Shown in pieces: positions 37,701-46,316 of a DNA stretch of 64,000 nucleotides. The notes beneath the pieces are model-generated. The model was given only the letters and a program-made list of their open reading frames with translations, did no database searches and was not told the DNA's origin. This DNA is from Agrypnia vestita (Eukaryota; Arthropoda; Insecta; Trichoptera; Phryganeidae), in contig JADDOH010004200.1 in assembly GCA_016648135.1 (NCBI GenBank), positions 62,001 to 126,000 on the forward strand, in the 5' to 3' direction. Position numbers and translations under genes: made by a program. Position 1 is the first letter of the stretch. Each line of letters opens with the position of its first letter.

Positions 37701-40634
37701 TTTGAACATATTTTCGTCCGGTATAAATCTAAATATTTCCCAATTTTTTTGAAATTTCGTTTCAATATTTTGCTTTATACTGTAGTTTCATAAATAATCA
37801 CAAAAAAGTCGAAATTATTAAAGGTTTTTGTAGAAATGCACATACGATATTATACTTCGGAAAAGACACAACGTAAATTATCGTATAAATGACTTACAAC
37901 ATTTAACTTCGAAAAAGACGCGACGTAAAATATCGTATAAATGACTTACAACATTTTACTTCGGAAAAGACGCGACGTAAAATAATGTAAGTGTTACATA
38001 CGATAATTATCTTATGTTATTTTCTCACGCATATTATCGTAAGTGTTACATACGATAATTATCTTATGTTATTTTCTGACGTATGTTATCGTTGTTTTTT
38101 ATTTACTTTTTTTTATTTTTTATTACCAGCTTCGAGGAAACTTTACTGGTCATATTCACAAATATTTTTTGACATTATATAAAAAAAAATTAAAATTGTA
38201 CTGTATGTTTCCCAAATAAAATAAAATAAAATAAAATAAAATCGTAAATGTTACATACGATAAAATTATGTTATGTTATTTTCCAACGCAAATTATCGTA
38301 AGTGTTACATACGATAGTATTCTTCGTAAAAAAGATATGATTGTTTGAGATATGATAAAATACGTCCGAAAAAAACGTTATTTATTGCAAAATATTTTTT
38401 TTTCTTTCTTGGAAATAAAGATATAATTAAATACATATGAAATACACAAAAAACTAAAAATCGTCGATTTGTGGGTTACGATATTATACGTAGGAGCCGT
38501 CGATATGATGGTGCAATATCACTTTTCAACACCCAATAGTTGTGCAGTAATGTCATATAAACCATTTAAAATTAAAATAGGTAATCAATATTTTGTTACA
38601 CATAAGTACATGGATCGCAATGTCCGATTTTGGGTGTTCTTAAAAAATACCTTTTTATTTAATGTCATATTGCTTGCCCAACGTAACTTGGCGTGCGGCG
38701 AATTTTGAACTAAAACCCGCCCCGCCCGCACCCGGCGCTAACCCCTCGCCCTGTCATTCAGTTCATTCTCGTCTTTGAGCGCGAGCTGTGTCATCTTGAT
38801 TACTGATATACACTGAATTATTATGTCCAAAACATCCTAAACAGTCCGGGATGGTGCAAGAACAATTGCCAATGAAGTATTATAGTTTTGTGAAGCTGAA
38901 AAAGCGAATAATGGACCGATATTACCGTCTGACAGTTTGACAGATAGAACGGCCGCCATTGCTGCGTGGCTTCTTTAGTGCTGCCCGACCAAATTTCTGT
39001 ATTTAATACGACACTTATTATTTTATTACACAATACATAATGGACATTCTGTACATTATGTATTGTGTAATAAATTTACACCCTGACAACTTCTATTACG
39101 CGACAGCGACGCCCTCCCTCGCACGCCTAGTTATAGTGGTACGTCTATAGCGATATTTATATCATCAGGCAAACCAATCATTCCAATCTGGAGTTTTGTC
39201 TAAAATATAAATTTTTGATGAATATTATATAAAATGAGTCTTCTTCCTTTTAATAGACCTGTGTGGTCTGTTCTCCAGATGATAGCGCCTCCTGTGAGGT
39301 GGATTTCCAGCTGTCCTTCCATCTTTTGGGAGGTCTTCCGCGAGGGCGGGTATAAAATAAGTAAAAATATTATTTTCAAAATTGGTAGAAATCAGTTTGT
39401 TTATTACACATCTCTAATTTCTTCATCCAAAGGATTCAAATGTTAAATTTAAGCTAATATTTTCATCACAATGATAATGTAGATATTGACATTTGACCAA
39501 ATAACAATCTTGTTACTTTCAGAATAGGCTGAATATTTATTAATTAATATTTTATGTACTGCTGTAATTGGTGTTTTTTAATCTATGATATTTTTAATAA
39601 GTTTTAATTTAAAAAAATATAAATTATCTACACACAAAGGCTTAAAATGTTTGCCTCAATATGAGTGCTACCCAGGAAGGGTAGCACTCATATTGAGTAA
39701 ATACAATTGTGTATAATAATGTAACATTTTAACAATTATAATAATGCAATCGACGATAGTCACTTCAAAATTTTTTTTTACAGCGGTTCGATTCTACATT
39801 AGACTGGCTAAATCACTGTGTCACAGGTTTTTCAGTCATGATGTTCTCCTTCTTTTAGGGCCCTCATTTTTGCAATCTTTTCCTGCATTGTAAATGCATA
39901 ATCTGATACTTCTCTAAATATTTTTGAAAAAATGTCAGAAACTTTAAAAACTGATGAATGGGTGGGTATAAGAAAGAATATGGTTGGAGAAGATATGAGA
40001 GATGTGCTTTATCCTCATTATCAATTTTGGAGGAACACAGTATGATGGTAAACAGTTAATATATAATACGTTTAACAGTTAACATAAATAAATATTATGA
40101 GTGTAGAATTTGAGCATGCACTTTTCTCTCCTTTATATGCAAGATGCATATTTTTATTCACTTGTTAATAAGTATTTTTGTTTCAGATGTGCACAAAAAA
40201 TACTAACCCAATTGGAAATCACCCCAGTAAAAAAAGGGAACTACTACCGCATGCAAAAAAATGGCAAAGATGACCCAGCAAAATCATCTTTGAACAGAAA
40301 AAATGTTCAAGACGAAAATGAAAACAATTCAAATATTATCAACAATAATCAAGGAATGAAAACATGCGAAGAGATAAGAAAGATTGATGATAAAATGAAA
40401 AAATCGGATGATAAAAATAAACGGGAAGAAAAAAGTGACAATAAAAAAAATGAGGTGGCAGAGAGAAAAAAAGAAGAAAAATTGAAACTAAAGGCGGAGA
40501 AAGAAGCCAAGCGGGAAGCCAAGCGAGAAGCCAAAGAAGAAGAGAGGCAAGCCAAGCTTCTCGCTAAAGAAGAAAAGAAGAAAGCTAAAAAGGAAGCTAA
40601 GCAAGCGCTGTTAGCAGATAAAGAAAAAAAATGA
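30791..40634 (+). CDS. RING-finger protein, 3' part of gene (join of six exons, optional seventh)
   Basis: Model: 30791-30853, 33864-34055, 34815-34956, 36543-36715, 37220-37479, [39257-39349 optional], 40187-40634. Phases agree at every junction (0, 0, 1, 0, 2), giving 425 residues to TGA, or 456 with the cassette. Order: acidic segment (DKLLNKLEENEPELATCQEE), C3HC4 RING, Ser/Gly/Tyr-rich linker, Cys/Gly-rich stretch, a basic region (GRLPPIKEFQRDF) and a Lys/Glu-rich probable helical tail. C3HC4 RINGs usually give E3 ubiquitin-ligase activity, so a ligase role is likely, but substrates and pathway cannot be inferred. The start of the protein is missing; no upstream exon is assigned. Possible poly(A) signal AATAAA at 40776. 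I do not recognise a named orthologue with certainty. Confidence 0.75.
30945..31382. mobile_element. ~435-bp MITE with ~65-bp inverted arms
   Basis: Left arm AGAAAGCCAAAAGGGAGGGC, TTAGCGATTATTTCGAACTT, TACAGGAGAGCAAAT. The right arm is its complement (GCTCTCCTGTAAAATTCGAA, CACTAACGCCCTTTTGGC). The centre has its own hairpins near 31091-31142 and 31230-31285. It lies 92 bp inside the intron after exon a. Confidence 0.75.
31708..31735. repeat. (AT)n microsatellite
   Basis: Uninterrupted AT dinucleotides. Confidence 0.9.
31830..32270. repeat. CAGGGTGT-family palindromic unit in intron
   Basis: Begins ATACAGGGTGTCTCATAGC. The text CAATATTTCTGACTTATTTT (31986) is mirrored near 32208-32235 (AGTCAGAAATATTGAAAAAA), giving inverted halves around A/T-rich DNA. 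Related halves without partners occur at 15065-15125, 20230-20290 and 35286-35340. Confidence 0.5.
33525..33598. mobile_element. 74-bp mini-MITE
   Basis: GGCCGTAATCTGAAATAAGC pairs with GCTTATTTCAGAATACTGAC. The ends match those of the 328-bp element at 41516-41843 (GCCGTATTCTGAAAATAGC). Confidence 0.65.
33621..33720 (+). mobile_element. tRNA-derived SINE (CCCAGTGGGC family), copy 1
   Basis: A-box-like TAGCCCAGTGGGC and B box GGTTTGATTCC (33672), followed by TCACAATATTAATCTGTGTG. Copies in both orientations at 56655-56747 and 56815-56910. The acceptor ends do not pair, so this is not a functional tRNA gene. Confidence 0.75.
33864..34055 (+). CDS. RING gene exon b: C3HC4 RING finger
   Basis: 64 codons, phase 0-0, acceptor ATCATTTCAG, donor CAG|GTCAGT. 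Zinc ligands follow C-x2-C-x11-C-x-H-x3-C-x2-C-x17-C-x2-C: Cys at exon codons 1, 4, 16, 22, 25, 43 and 46 and His at 18. The segment reads CVIC..., SPCGHRVVCRKC..., LRCVICRAKI. All eight ligands are intact. A 17-residue spacing before the last pair and the hydrophobic residue after the first CxxC (as in E2-binding RINGs) fit a ubiquitin-ligase RING. The whole domain lies in one exon. Confidence 0.9.
34815..34956 (+). CDS. RING gene exon c: Ser/Gly/Tyr-rich linker, GC splice donor
   Basis: Acceptor CAATGTATAG, then VPGSASTYSMGKAWGLPGST and a Ser-rich continuation ending SSSFS. The phase needed to join exon d (one base) is met only if the exon ends at CAG and the intron begins GCATGT, a GC-AG intron with otherwise strong donor consensus. 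The GT donor four bases on would put exon d in a frame that loses its Ser-rich reading. Low-complexity, probably disordered. Confidence 0.65.
35103..35285 (+). mobile_element. tRNA-derived SINE (GTGGTTAGGACTC family), copy 1
   Basis: A-box-like TGGCCTTGTGGTTAGGACTC, B box GGTTCAAACC (35155), then TTTCATAGTATAAGCGTTTA and an A-rich end. It shares its whole length with 51313-51490. The Glu/Asp-tRNA-like head is clear, but the acceptor stem is not paired. Confidence 0.75.
36486..36512 (-). repeat. CTAGCTG-family head fragment
   Basis: Reverse strand reads ATAACCCGTCAAGAATGACA, matching other heads of the family. It ends about 30 bp before exon d. Confidence 0.45.
36543..36715 (+). CDS. RING gene exon d: Ser/Gly/Cys-rich
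   Basis: Acceptor GCGCCTTGCAG, entry phase 1, exit phase 0, donor AAG|GTAATA. Reads VSSVSSSSGASASG, then a Cys/Gly-rich run (CPRVCGGGDCAGGC), then VPRRMAPPLRQPGSS and ends HHSMK. The exon is strikingly GC-rich compared with its introns. The cysteines do not match a zinc-finger spacing I know. Probably disordered. Confidence 0.65.
37220..37479 (+). CDS. RING gene exon e: basic conserved-looking region
   Basis: Acceptor CACTTTCAG, phase 0 in, phase 2 out, donor AAG|GTGATT. Reads LRLQDYRGQSYLSEMSTPNG, continues GRLPPIKEFQRDFRASQITH and ends VGANAVASTSTRI. If the donor is not used, the frame stops 3 nt later (AGG TGA), so readthrough would give a shorter protein lacking the Lys/Glu tail. No domain recognised. 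Confidence 0.75.
37639..38507. mobile_element. 869-bp element with perfect 40-bp TIR and 52-bp internal repeats
   Basis: The terminal repeats 37639-37678 and 38468-38507 are exact complements over 40 bp (starting CATATCGACGGCTCCTACGT). Inside, 52-bp tandem units lie at about 37857-37985 (GACGCGACGTAAAATATCGT) and, on the right side, 37986-38095 and 38246-38320 (GTGTTACATACGATAATTAT). An (AAAAT)n tract lies at 38213-38240. No transposase ORF. Lies in the intron after exon e. Confidence 0.75.
38213..38240. repeat. (AAAAT)n pentanucleotide microsatellite
   Basis: About five units of AAAAT inside the 869-bp TIR element. Confidence 0.85.
39022..39074. repeat. perfect 21-bp inverted repeat
   Basis: TTTATTACACAATACATAATG and its exact complement are separated by 11 bases (GACATTCTGTA). 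Intronic. Confidence 0.8.
39257..39349 (+). CDS. RING gene optional cassette exon f (93 nt)
   Basis: Acceptor TTTTAATAG and donor CGG|GTATAA bound 93 nt with no stop in the phase set by exons e and g (reads PVWSVLQMIAPPVRWISSCP). The length is divisible by three and both ends are phase 2, so skipping it keeps frame. A second open frame (TCVVCSPDDSASCEVDFQLS) looks at least as natural but cannot be joined in phase. The exon may be cassette, belong to another transcript, or be spurious. Confidence 0.35.
39655..39697. repeat. perfect 19-bp hairpin, 5-base loop
   Basis: CTCAATATGAGTGCTACCC, loop AGGAA, then the exact complement GGGTAGCACTCATATTGAG. Lies in the intron before exon g. Confidence 0.85.
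40187..40634 (+). CDS. RING gene terminal exon g: Lys/Glu-rich tail
   Basis: Acceptor TTTTTGTTTCAG, phase 2 entry completing Arg or Gly, then CAQKILTQLEITPVKKGNYY. The rest is highly charged: Asn-rich (NNSNIINNNQG), then long Lys/Glu/Ala-rich repeats (KREAKREAKEEERQAKLLAK) ending at TGA. Probably a single long charged helix and a nuclear-localisation-like surface. An open frame of this length and consistent composition in AT-rich DNA supports real coding. AATAAA at 40776 lies 142 nt downstream. Confidence 0.75.
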
Positions 40635-40775
40635 ACTATCTTTTCATAAGTTCAGTGAACTTTGTACTTATATTTTCTTTTGTATATTTTTAAACATAAC
40701 CTAAACTAATTTCAATATAAGCTACACCATACACTGCTAAAAGTGGTCATATTAGATCCGTGATGATGTGAAGAC

Positions 40776-40781
40776 AATAAA
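40776..40781 (+). terminator. candidate poly(A) signal of RING gene
   Basis: AATAAA (within ACAATAAAGAAAAG) 142 nt after the stop codon. Confidence 0.5.
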
Positions 40782-41515
40782 GAAAAGTTGGTAGCACTTA
40801 CACATACTGGGATCAAATCCCAGCGCCTCCAGCTATTAAGTTAGTCTTCCTTCATAGAGCAAGCCATCCGGGCTTAGTGCAAGAGTATTCATATTTATAA
40901 CAGTGTTGTCACAAAGAACTCATTACTGCATTTTTAGTTATCACTTTCCGACATGAATATAATATTGTGTCAATCTTATTAGAGGTAAATTTAAATATAA
41001 TATTAATCAAACAAAAGAATAAGTAAATTTAAAAAAAAATATTGCTTACCAAAAAACATCATTTTCAATTTTATTAAAAATATTTTTACACAATTTTTTT
41101 TAATTTTTGGGTTCTCTAAAATAGATAGTTCATTAGTTTGTCTTTATAAGATTCTAATTCGATAATACCTTAATTTGAGTTTTGACATTTCAAACAACCT
41201 CACGCTGTGTGTCTATACATGTCACTTTACTCCGAGAGTCGGTAAAGATTGGTATGTACTAGTTGCGTCATTCTACTCTATATACAAAATAAAGAAGCAA
41301 GATGCCTAACTCTCTGAATTTGAGGAAAACTAATTTGATGGGTCATTTAAAAAAATATTTCATAAAAAATTGCAATTTTGTTTGAGCCAATGGAAATATA
41401 TCTTATTTATTGTTCACATTTATAAATATTTCACAAACACCCCCTATTCTCAGGATAGCAATAAAGCATAACAATTAGGTCTTTATCGCTATTATATAAC
41501 AAACAGCCGTATTCT

Positions 41516-41843
41516 GAAAATAGCAATATTGCTATTTCGGTATCTTGACAATTATTCTACAACAGTGTAATGCTGTCAATTTTGGCATTTTAAATTTGAC
41601 AGATTTGAATATAATGAATAACAAATGTCAAGTTATTCACAGTTTGATTGAATTCATCAATTTCAAACCTGTCAAACTTAAAATGTCAAAATTGATGACA
41701 AGTAATCTATTTATTTATATATAATTATAATGTCATTCCACAAAGTTAACGCCAATTCAATAAATAATATAAAATGCATTCATGTATTATAATATATATC
41801 ATTGGCAAAATGAAATACAATATTGCTATTTTCAGAATACGGC
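41516..41843. mobile_element. 328-bp MITE with GCCGTATTCTGAAAATAGC ends
   Basis: GCCGTATTCTGAAAATAGCA and its complement bound the element. A second inverted pair inside (TGTCAATTTTGGCATTTTAA and TAAAATGTCAAAATTGATGA) makes it palindromic throughout. The 74-bp element at 33525 has the same ends. Confidence 0.75.
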
Positions 41844-41859
41844 CAATTGCACTCTTCAT

Positions 41860-42371
41860 CAATTTTTACATTTGACAGATGTTTTGATATTTCTCATAGA
41901 AACTTCACACGTCCCTTCTGTTTTGTGTGTTGTAAATGTAATGTAAAGGGGGACAATCTGCCATATTCTCATTATAAAAACGGTGTCACAATAAGTAAGG
42001 CATAAAATAGACGGGATATACCATTGACATATTATAAATAGACACGTTATTCCCATACTATTCTGATTTCAAATGTAGCAAATGCAGAAAAATCTGGTAA
42101 TTTGAAGTCACGGTGACTAAAATAACATACTCATTCTTACAATAGTGTACGATACCTGTTCCTTTTTCCCCCGGGACTCTTTTTTCGGCGTGCCGTCGCG
42201 TCCAAAAACAAAGAAGGTCCGTTCGATAACTAATGCAAGTAAAGCAATTACCTTATTTTTGACTTGTCACGATTTCACGCTTGTAACGTATCTACAGTTT
42301 ATTATATTATTGGGATATATGTATAAAGTTTCTACAAGAAATATCAAGACTTATGTCAAACATCAAAATTG
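41860..42371. mobile_element. ~510-bp inverted-repeat element next to the previous MITE
   Basis: CAATTTTTACATTTGACAGA with GATATTTCTCATAGAAACTT on the left is mirrored on the right (AAGTTTCTACAAGAAATATC, ATGTCAAACATCAAAATTG). The arms are about 48 bp. The interior includes a GC-richer patch (CCCCCGGGACTC near 42169). Confidence 0.6.
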
Positions 42372-43328
42372 ACGAAGCGACAATGCTATACAATGGCGGT
42401 CAAGACATGATTTTTACATTATATTGCTATCTAAACAATAGTCCCGAATATGTATTTTATTTATGAATTAATGACTTTGTAAAGCCCAAAGTGGTAAAGA
42501 GAATTTTTTAAATAAATATAATTTTGTTAATATCTTGTATCGTACATTCAACCATATTAAAAATATGGAGTCAACATGTTGGTTGTTCGTCAATCCAACA
42601 AATGGTCAGAGGATACAATATATATTTACTTTGTATTTTGATGCAATCCCGAAAATTTATTTTTTATTCATATTAATATATAGGTATTTCTGATCTTTAA
42701 AAGTTTCTTAGTAATTACATACATCATTACGTGCTAGTGATATTTGGACGTAAGCAGTTCTGTGCAGATACTAAGTCTAATGCGCAGAAAAGTAACGTAA
42801 TATGAAGAAACAAAAATGTTAAAAATAATGGGAGAGATAAATAACAAGATGTTTGAATGGTTGAATAAATAATAATGAACAGACATACAAAACATCTATG
42901 AGAATGTTAGACAAATGTACAAGGCGAGCGAGAATAGTGAAAGAAGTTAGGGGCGGCTGCAAAAAATATTTTGGGCGTCTTTGTGATGTGCTTTAAGTCA
43001 TTGCCCCATTTCATACGTATTTGCCTAAACACATATTTTTTACAATAAAACTAATTTTAAAACTTATCTAGAAAAATTTAACCTTATCATTCAAGTCAAA
43101 ATGACGTTACTAAAAATTAATAATTAATGTATAAAAAATTTATTGTACAAAATATCAGATAATTGAACCATACACATTAGTATGAGAGATTGCATAATAA
43201 AAGTCTAAGGAATCTGTTATCTCATTTGAATCCTATCAAATCATACTGCCAATAAAAATATTCATGTCACCTTTGAAAAACAGTTCTCAAAGAATTACAC
43301 ATTTCAAAATGATGAAAATGTATTTTAA
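42372..43328. other. AT-rich DNA, no gene seen
   Basis: No exon or bounded repeat recognised. Confidence 0.4.
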
Positions 43329-43499
43329 GGCCGGCGCCACATTGCACAGATCTTCCACTGCGTATTTTCCGTCACGTCAATTCGAGAAAGCAAATTGATC
43401 GACCGATCATCCATGTAGTGTGTTTGATAAGCGCATATTGTATGGCAAGAAATGTAGCGGCATTCTGTGGCGGAAGATCCGCGCAGTGTGGCGCCGGCC
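43329..43499. mobile_element. 171-bp MITE, TAA target duplication (PIF/Harbinger-like)
   Basis: GGCCGGCGCCACATTGCACA and its near-complement TGCGCAGTGTGGCGCCGGCC form TIRs of about 28 bp. TAA is repeated on both sides (43326-43328, 43500-43502). GC-rich ends stand out from the flanks. No ORF. Confidence 0.8.
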
Positions 43500-43590
43500 T
43501 AAGAATTAGAAATCAAGATGATTCTTATTTTTAAAAAAAAAAATACATGGACTACCTTGATAATTGTATGTATACAAATGATAACGAATA

Positions 43591-44095
43591 CAGTAAAACT
43601 CCATTCATTCGAAATTCGTCATAATTTGAAAATTTTAAAACCCACAAGTCCCAAAATTTTATTTTCATAGTAGAAGATCCCCGATAATTCGAAAACCCTG
43701 GTAAATCATAATTCGAAATAATTTTTAGCCCCTGCGCCATAGAACAATACATTTTAAGTCACATAATTCAATTTTTTATTAAATTTGACGAAATTAAAAA
43801 AGTATTTCTTTTTTTTTTTAACGGGGTTTGATATCGGGTACTATCGATCTTTGTATTAGCATAATAAATATTGCGTTTTCAAAATGGTTTCTTGATATAT
43901 GTCAAAAAAAAATACCGCAAATAATGTAAAATCACGAAATTAATGACTTTCTTCAACAGTTTTATGATTTTTGGCGAATTTCGCGATGGCATTGTGACTT
44001 TTTTTTTGTGCCTTGAATTTCGAATTAAAGGGGGTTCTACATAATTCGAAATATTTTTTGGGTTCCTTGAATTTCGAACTAACGACATTCCGCTG
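43591..44095. mobile_element. pogo/Tigger-like MITE, copy A (505 bp)
   Basis: Begins CAGTAAAACTCCATTCATTC with ATTCGAAATTC inside and ends TTCGAACTAACGACATTCCG then CTG. TA lies on both sides. Copies B and C (51920, 63314) share the ends and the interior. Confidence 0.75.
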
Positions 44096-44558
44096 TATTA
44101 GACATTGGATGGAATGAGCACTCCACCTGATGGATTAGAAAAACATTAGTAACTACACGATTTGAATTCTAAGCTAAATTAAATTTTATTAATAATATTT
44201 TGTTAATAATTTTATTAATAATGACCACGGTTTGAAATATAGCATAAAATTACATATGTGCAAGGCCTAATTATTATTATTTCTTTAAAACTGTGATCGC
44301 TGCATGAATAAATGTGTTTCTTTTACAGTATAATACATTGAATATATAAAAAAACTTACTATTCGACGTATAAACCTATAATATCAAATTGCCATACTAA
44401 TGTCATAAACATTCAAGATAAATACAAAGAGATAAGCATGCAAAGCAGTTTCGATTAAAACTGGTTAGAAAAACATTTGTCAAAGCCATTTCTACCTGCG
44501 GTGGCTGAAATATGTCCTTTGAAATTTTATGATCACTAATGTTTGCCGCTGGTTGCAG

Positions 44559-44767
44559 TAAACGAGATACGGGTTAGTGGTATTTTGCCGGTAGTAGACA
44601 CATGCATCAATTACATCTGTAGGCATAAAGCGGTTAAGTTAAGATGTGATAAAGAAAACAAACTTGCTATTATCAGGGAGCTTCTTACTGATAGACAAGA
44701 CAAGCAAGTCAATAAATTGGAAAAGAATATTAAATATTTGTCAAATAATTTATTTTTCAAAATATAA
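44559..44767 (+). CDS. candidate terminal exon, charged/coiled-coil-like
   Basis: Acceptor CCGCTGGTTGCAG, phase 1 entry. The frame reads NEIRVSGILPVVDTCINYIC and then a charged, heptad-like stretch (ENKLAIIRELLTDRQDKQVN) to TAA. The second half could form a coiled coil. No upstream exon is found that joins it, and no family is recognised. It may be the end of an unknown gene on this strand or a transposon remnant. Confidence 0.3.
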
Positions 44768-45764
44768 TCTGTAATACAAAATATTAAGTATAAAGTCAAA
44801 ATAAATTTGTATGGAAAAACTCGATAACAATAGGCCAAAATTTTGTTGTATTTTCCCATTTTGTATTTTGAAAATATGTATATAAATACAAATAAAATTT
44901 AAGATTTTATTTGTATTTATTAGGATTGTGATTGAATTTAAGACTTTGAGAGTATACATTTTTTTGTTTTCTTTTTTTTTAAAAAGAGGATAATATTGTG
45001 TCATGTCTCCAGTCACTATTTTTGGGGACAAGCGTCTGGTAGGTTTGTATAAGGTTGAAAATGGAGGCATTGGCGGATGCGAGTTCTGTAATAACTTAAT
45101 TATGAATTTACTTTTAATAATGAATTTTAGTTATGCGAGAATCTCATGCAGTTTCAATTTAGAAGCTAGCTTGTTTCTTAAATTATTTATGGTAGAAATT
45201 TATTTTTTAATCAATTCTAATTTGAGTCATCTCCGAATAAAAGAGATCAAAACAATAATATATTTTCATACACTTTCAAAGTAATTTTTTAAACACTTAT
45301 TCTATTTAACAGAAAACTTTCGAATCAAAGGGCCTATTGTCTTCGTTTTTTAAAGTTTGTATCTATTTTGTTCCACATTTCATTCTTCACTGCAATAAAA
45401 AAATCTTGGAAGTGAGAAGTTTTCGCCGAATGCAATAATATGATTTATATTATATAATATACCTAGTATGATTTAACATAATATTCAGTACATTCAAGTT
45501 TTTTCTCTTTAATCATACTGTAATGCACCTCCCGGCTGTAGTGCCTTAGAAATGTGTGCTTCCAAAGTAGGAGTAACAGCGTTATTGTATTGCAGGCAGT
45601 GAACAAGAAATATTTTCTGTTTGATATCATTTGTCAACTTTACTAAATAAACAAAAACTTGCTGCATACATTCAAACCTAAGTAATGAATTAAAAGAATT
45701 AACTGTTCGAAGAATATGTTTTCTTCTTCTGTATGAAGGCTTGAACTTTGTGGTGACATTATTA

Positions 45765-45840
45765 TTAAAATAAAACACAAATTACTTTGTTTTCACCACT
45801 ATATAGTGGTGAAAACAAAGTAATTTGTGTTTTATTTTAA
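45765..45840. repeat. perfect 76-bp palindrome, no spacer
   Basis: Left arm begins TTAAAATAAAACACAAATTA and the 38-bp right arm is its exact complement, meeting at CACTATATAGTG. No mismatch and no loop. Confidence 0.9.
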
Positions 45841-46316
45841 AAGAATTGGTTGACTTGTCATTATTTGACTAAATATTTACAAATGCGGCATAAATAGCTC
45901 GCTTGGGGAATGTTTTAAACCTTGAGAAGGTTAGTAGGTATAGATTTTTTATTTGGTTAAAATATAATAGTCTTGATTGAAGTCTGTCAGTGATATAAAT
46001 AAAATACATATTTTGTGATCGATATCTATCATCCATGGAGAAATACCTACTCAATATAAGTTTCTCATCAGTTTACTTAATATAATATATCCTATGGATT
46101 TATGGATTTCCTTAAAGCATTCTAGCCTTGGCACTTGAGGAATTAGATCTGCCTACATCGAATGAGGAAGTTATTAAAAAAATATATCCAAAATAATGTG
46201 CGCTCAGTCACTGTGACTTTTTCCATCGCTCAAATCCTCATAGTTAATGATGATAATCCAATAAGTAATATAAATGATTTGTGAAATATCTCATGTTATA
46301 ATCAACTATTGAATTA

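Noticed and set aside
37855..38100. CRISPR-like array because of regularly repeated 52-bp units
   Set aside because: The units are contiguous with no unique spacers, lie between transposon inverted repeats, and the DNA is animal nuclear.
40787..40850. Another tRNA-like SINE (GGATCAAATCCCAG resembles a B box)
   Set aside because: No A box and no second copy in the window. It lies in the 3' UTR of the RING gene and the match is too short.
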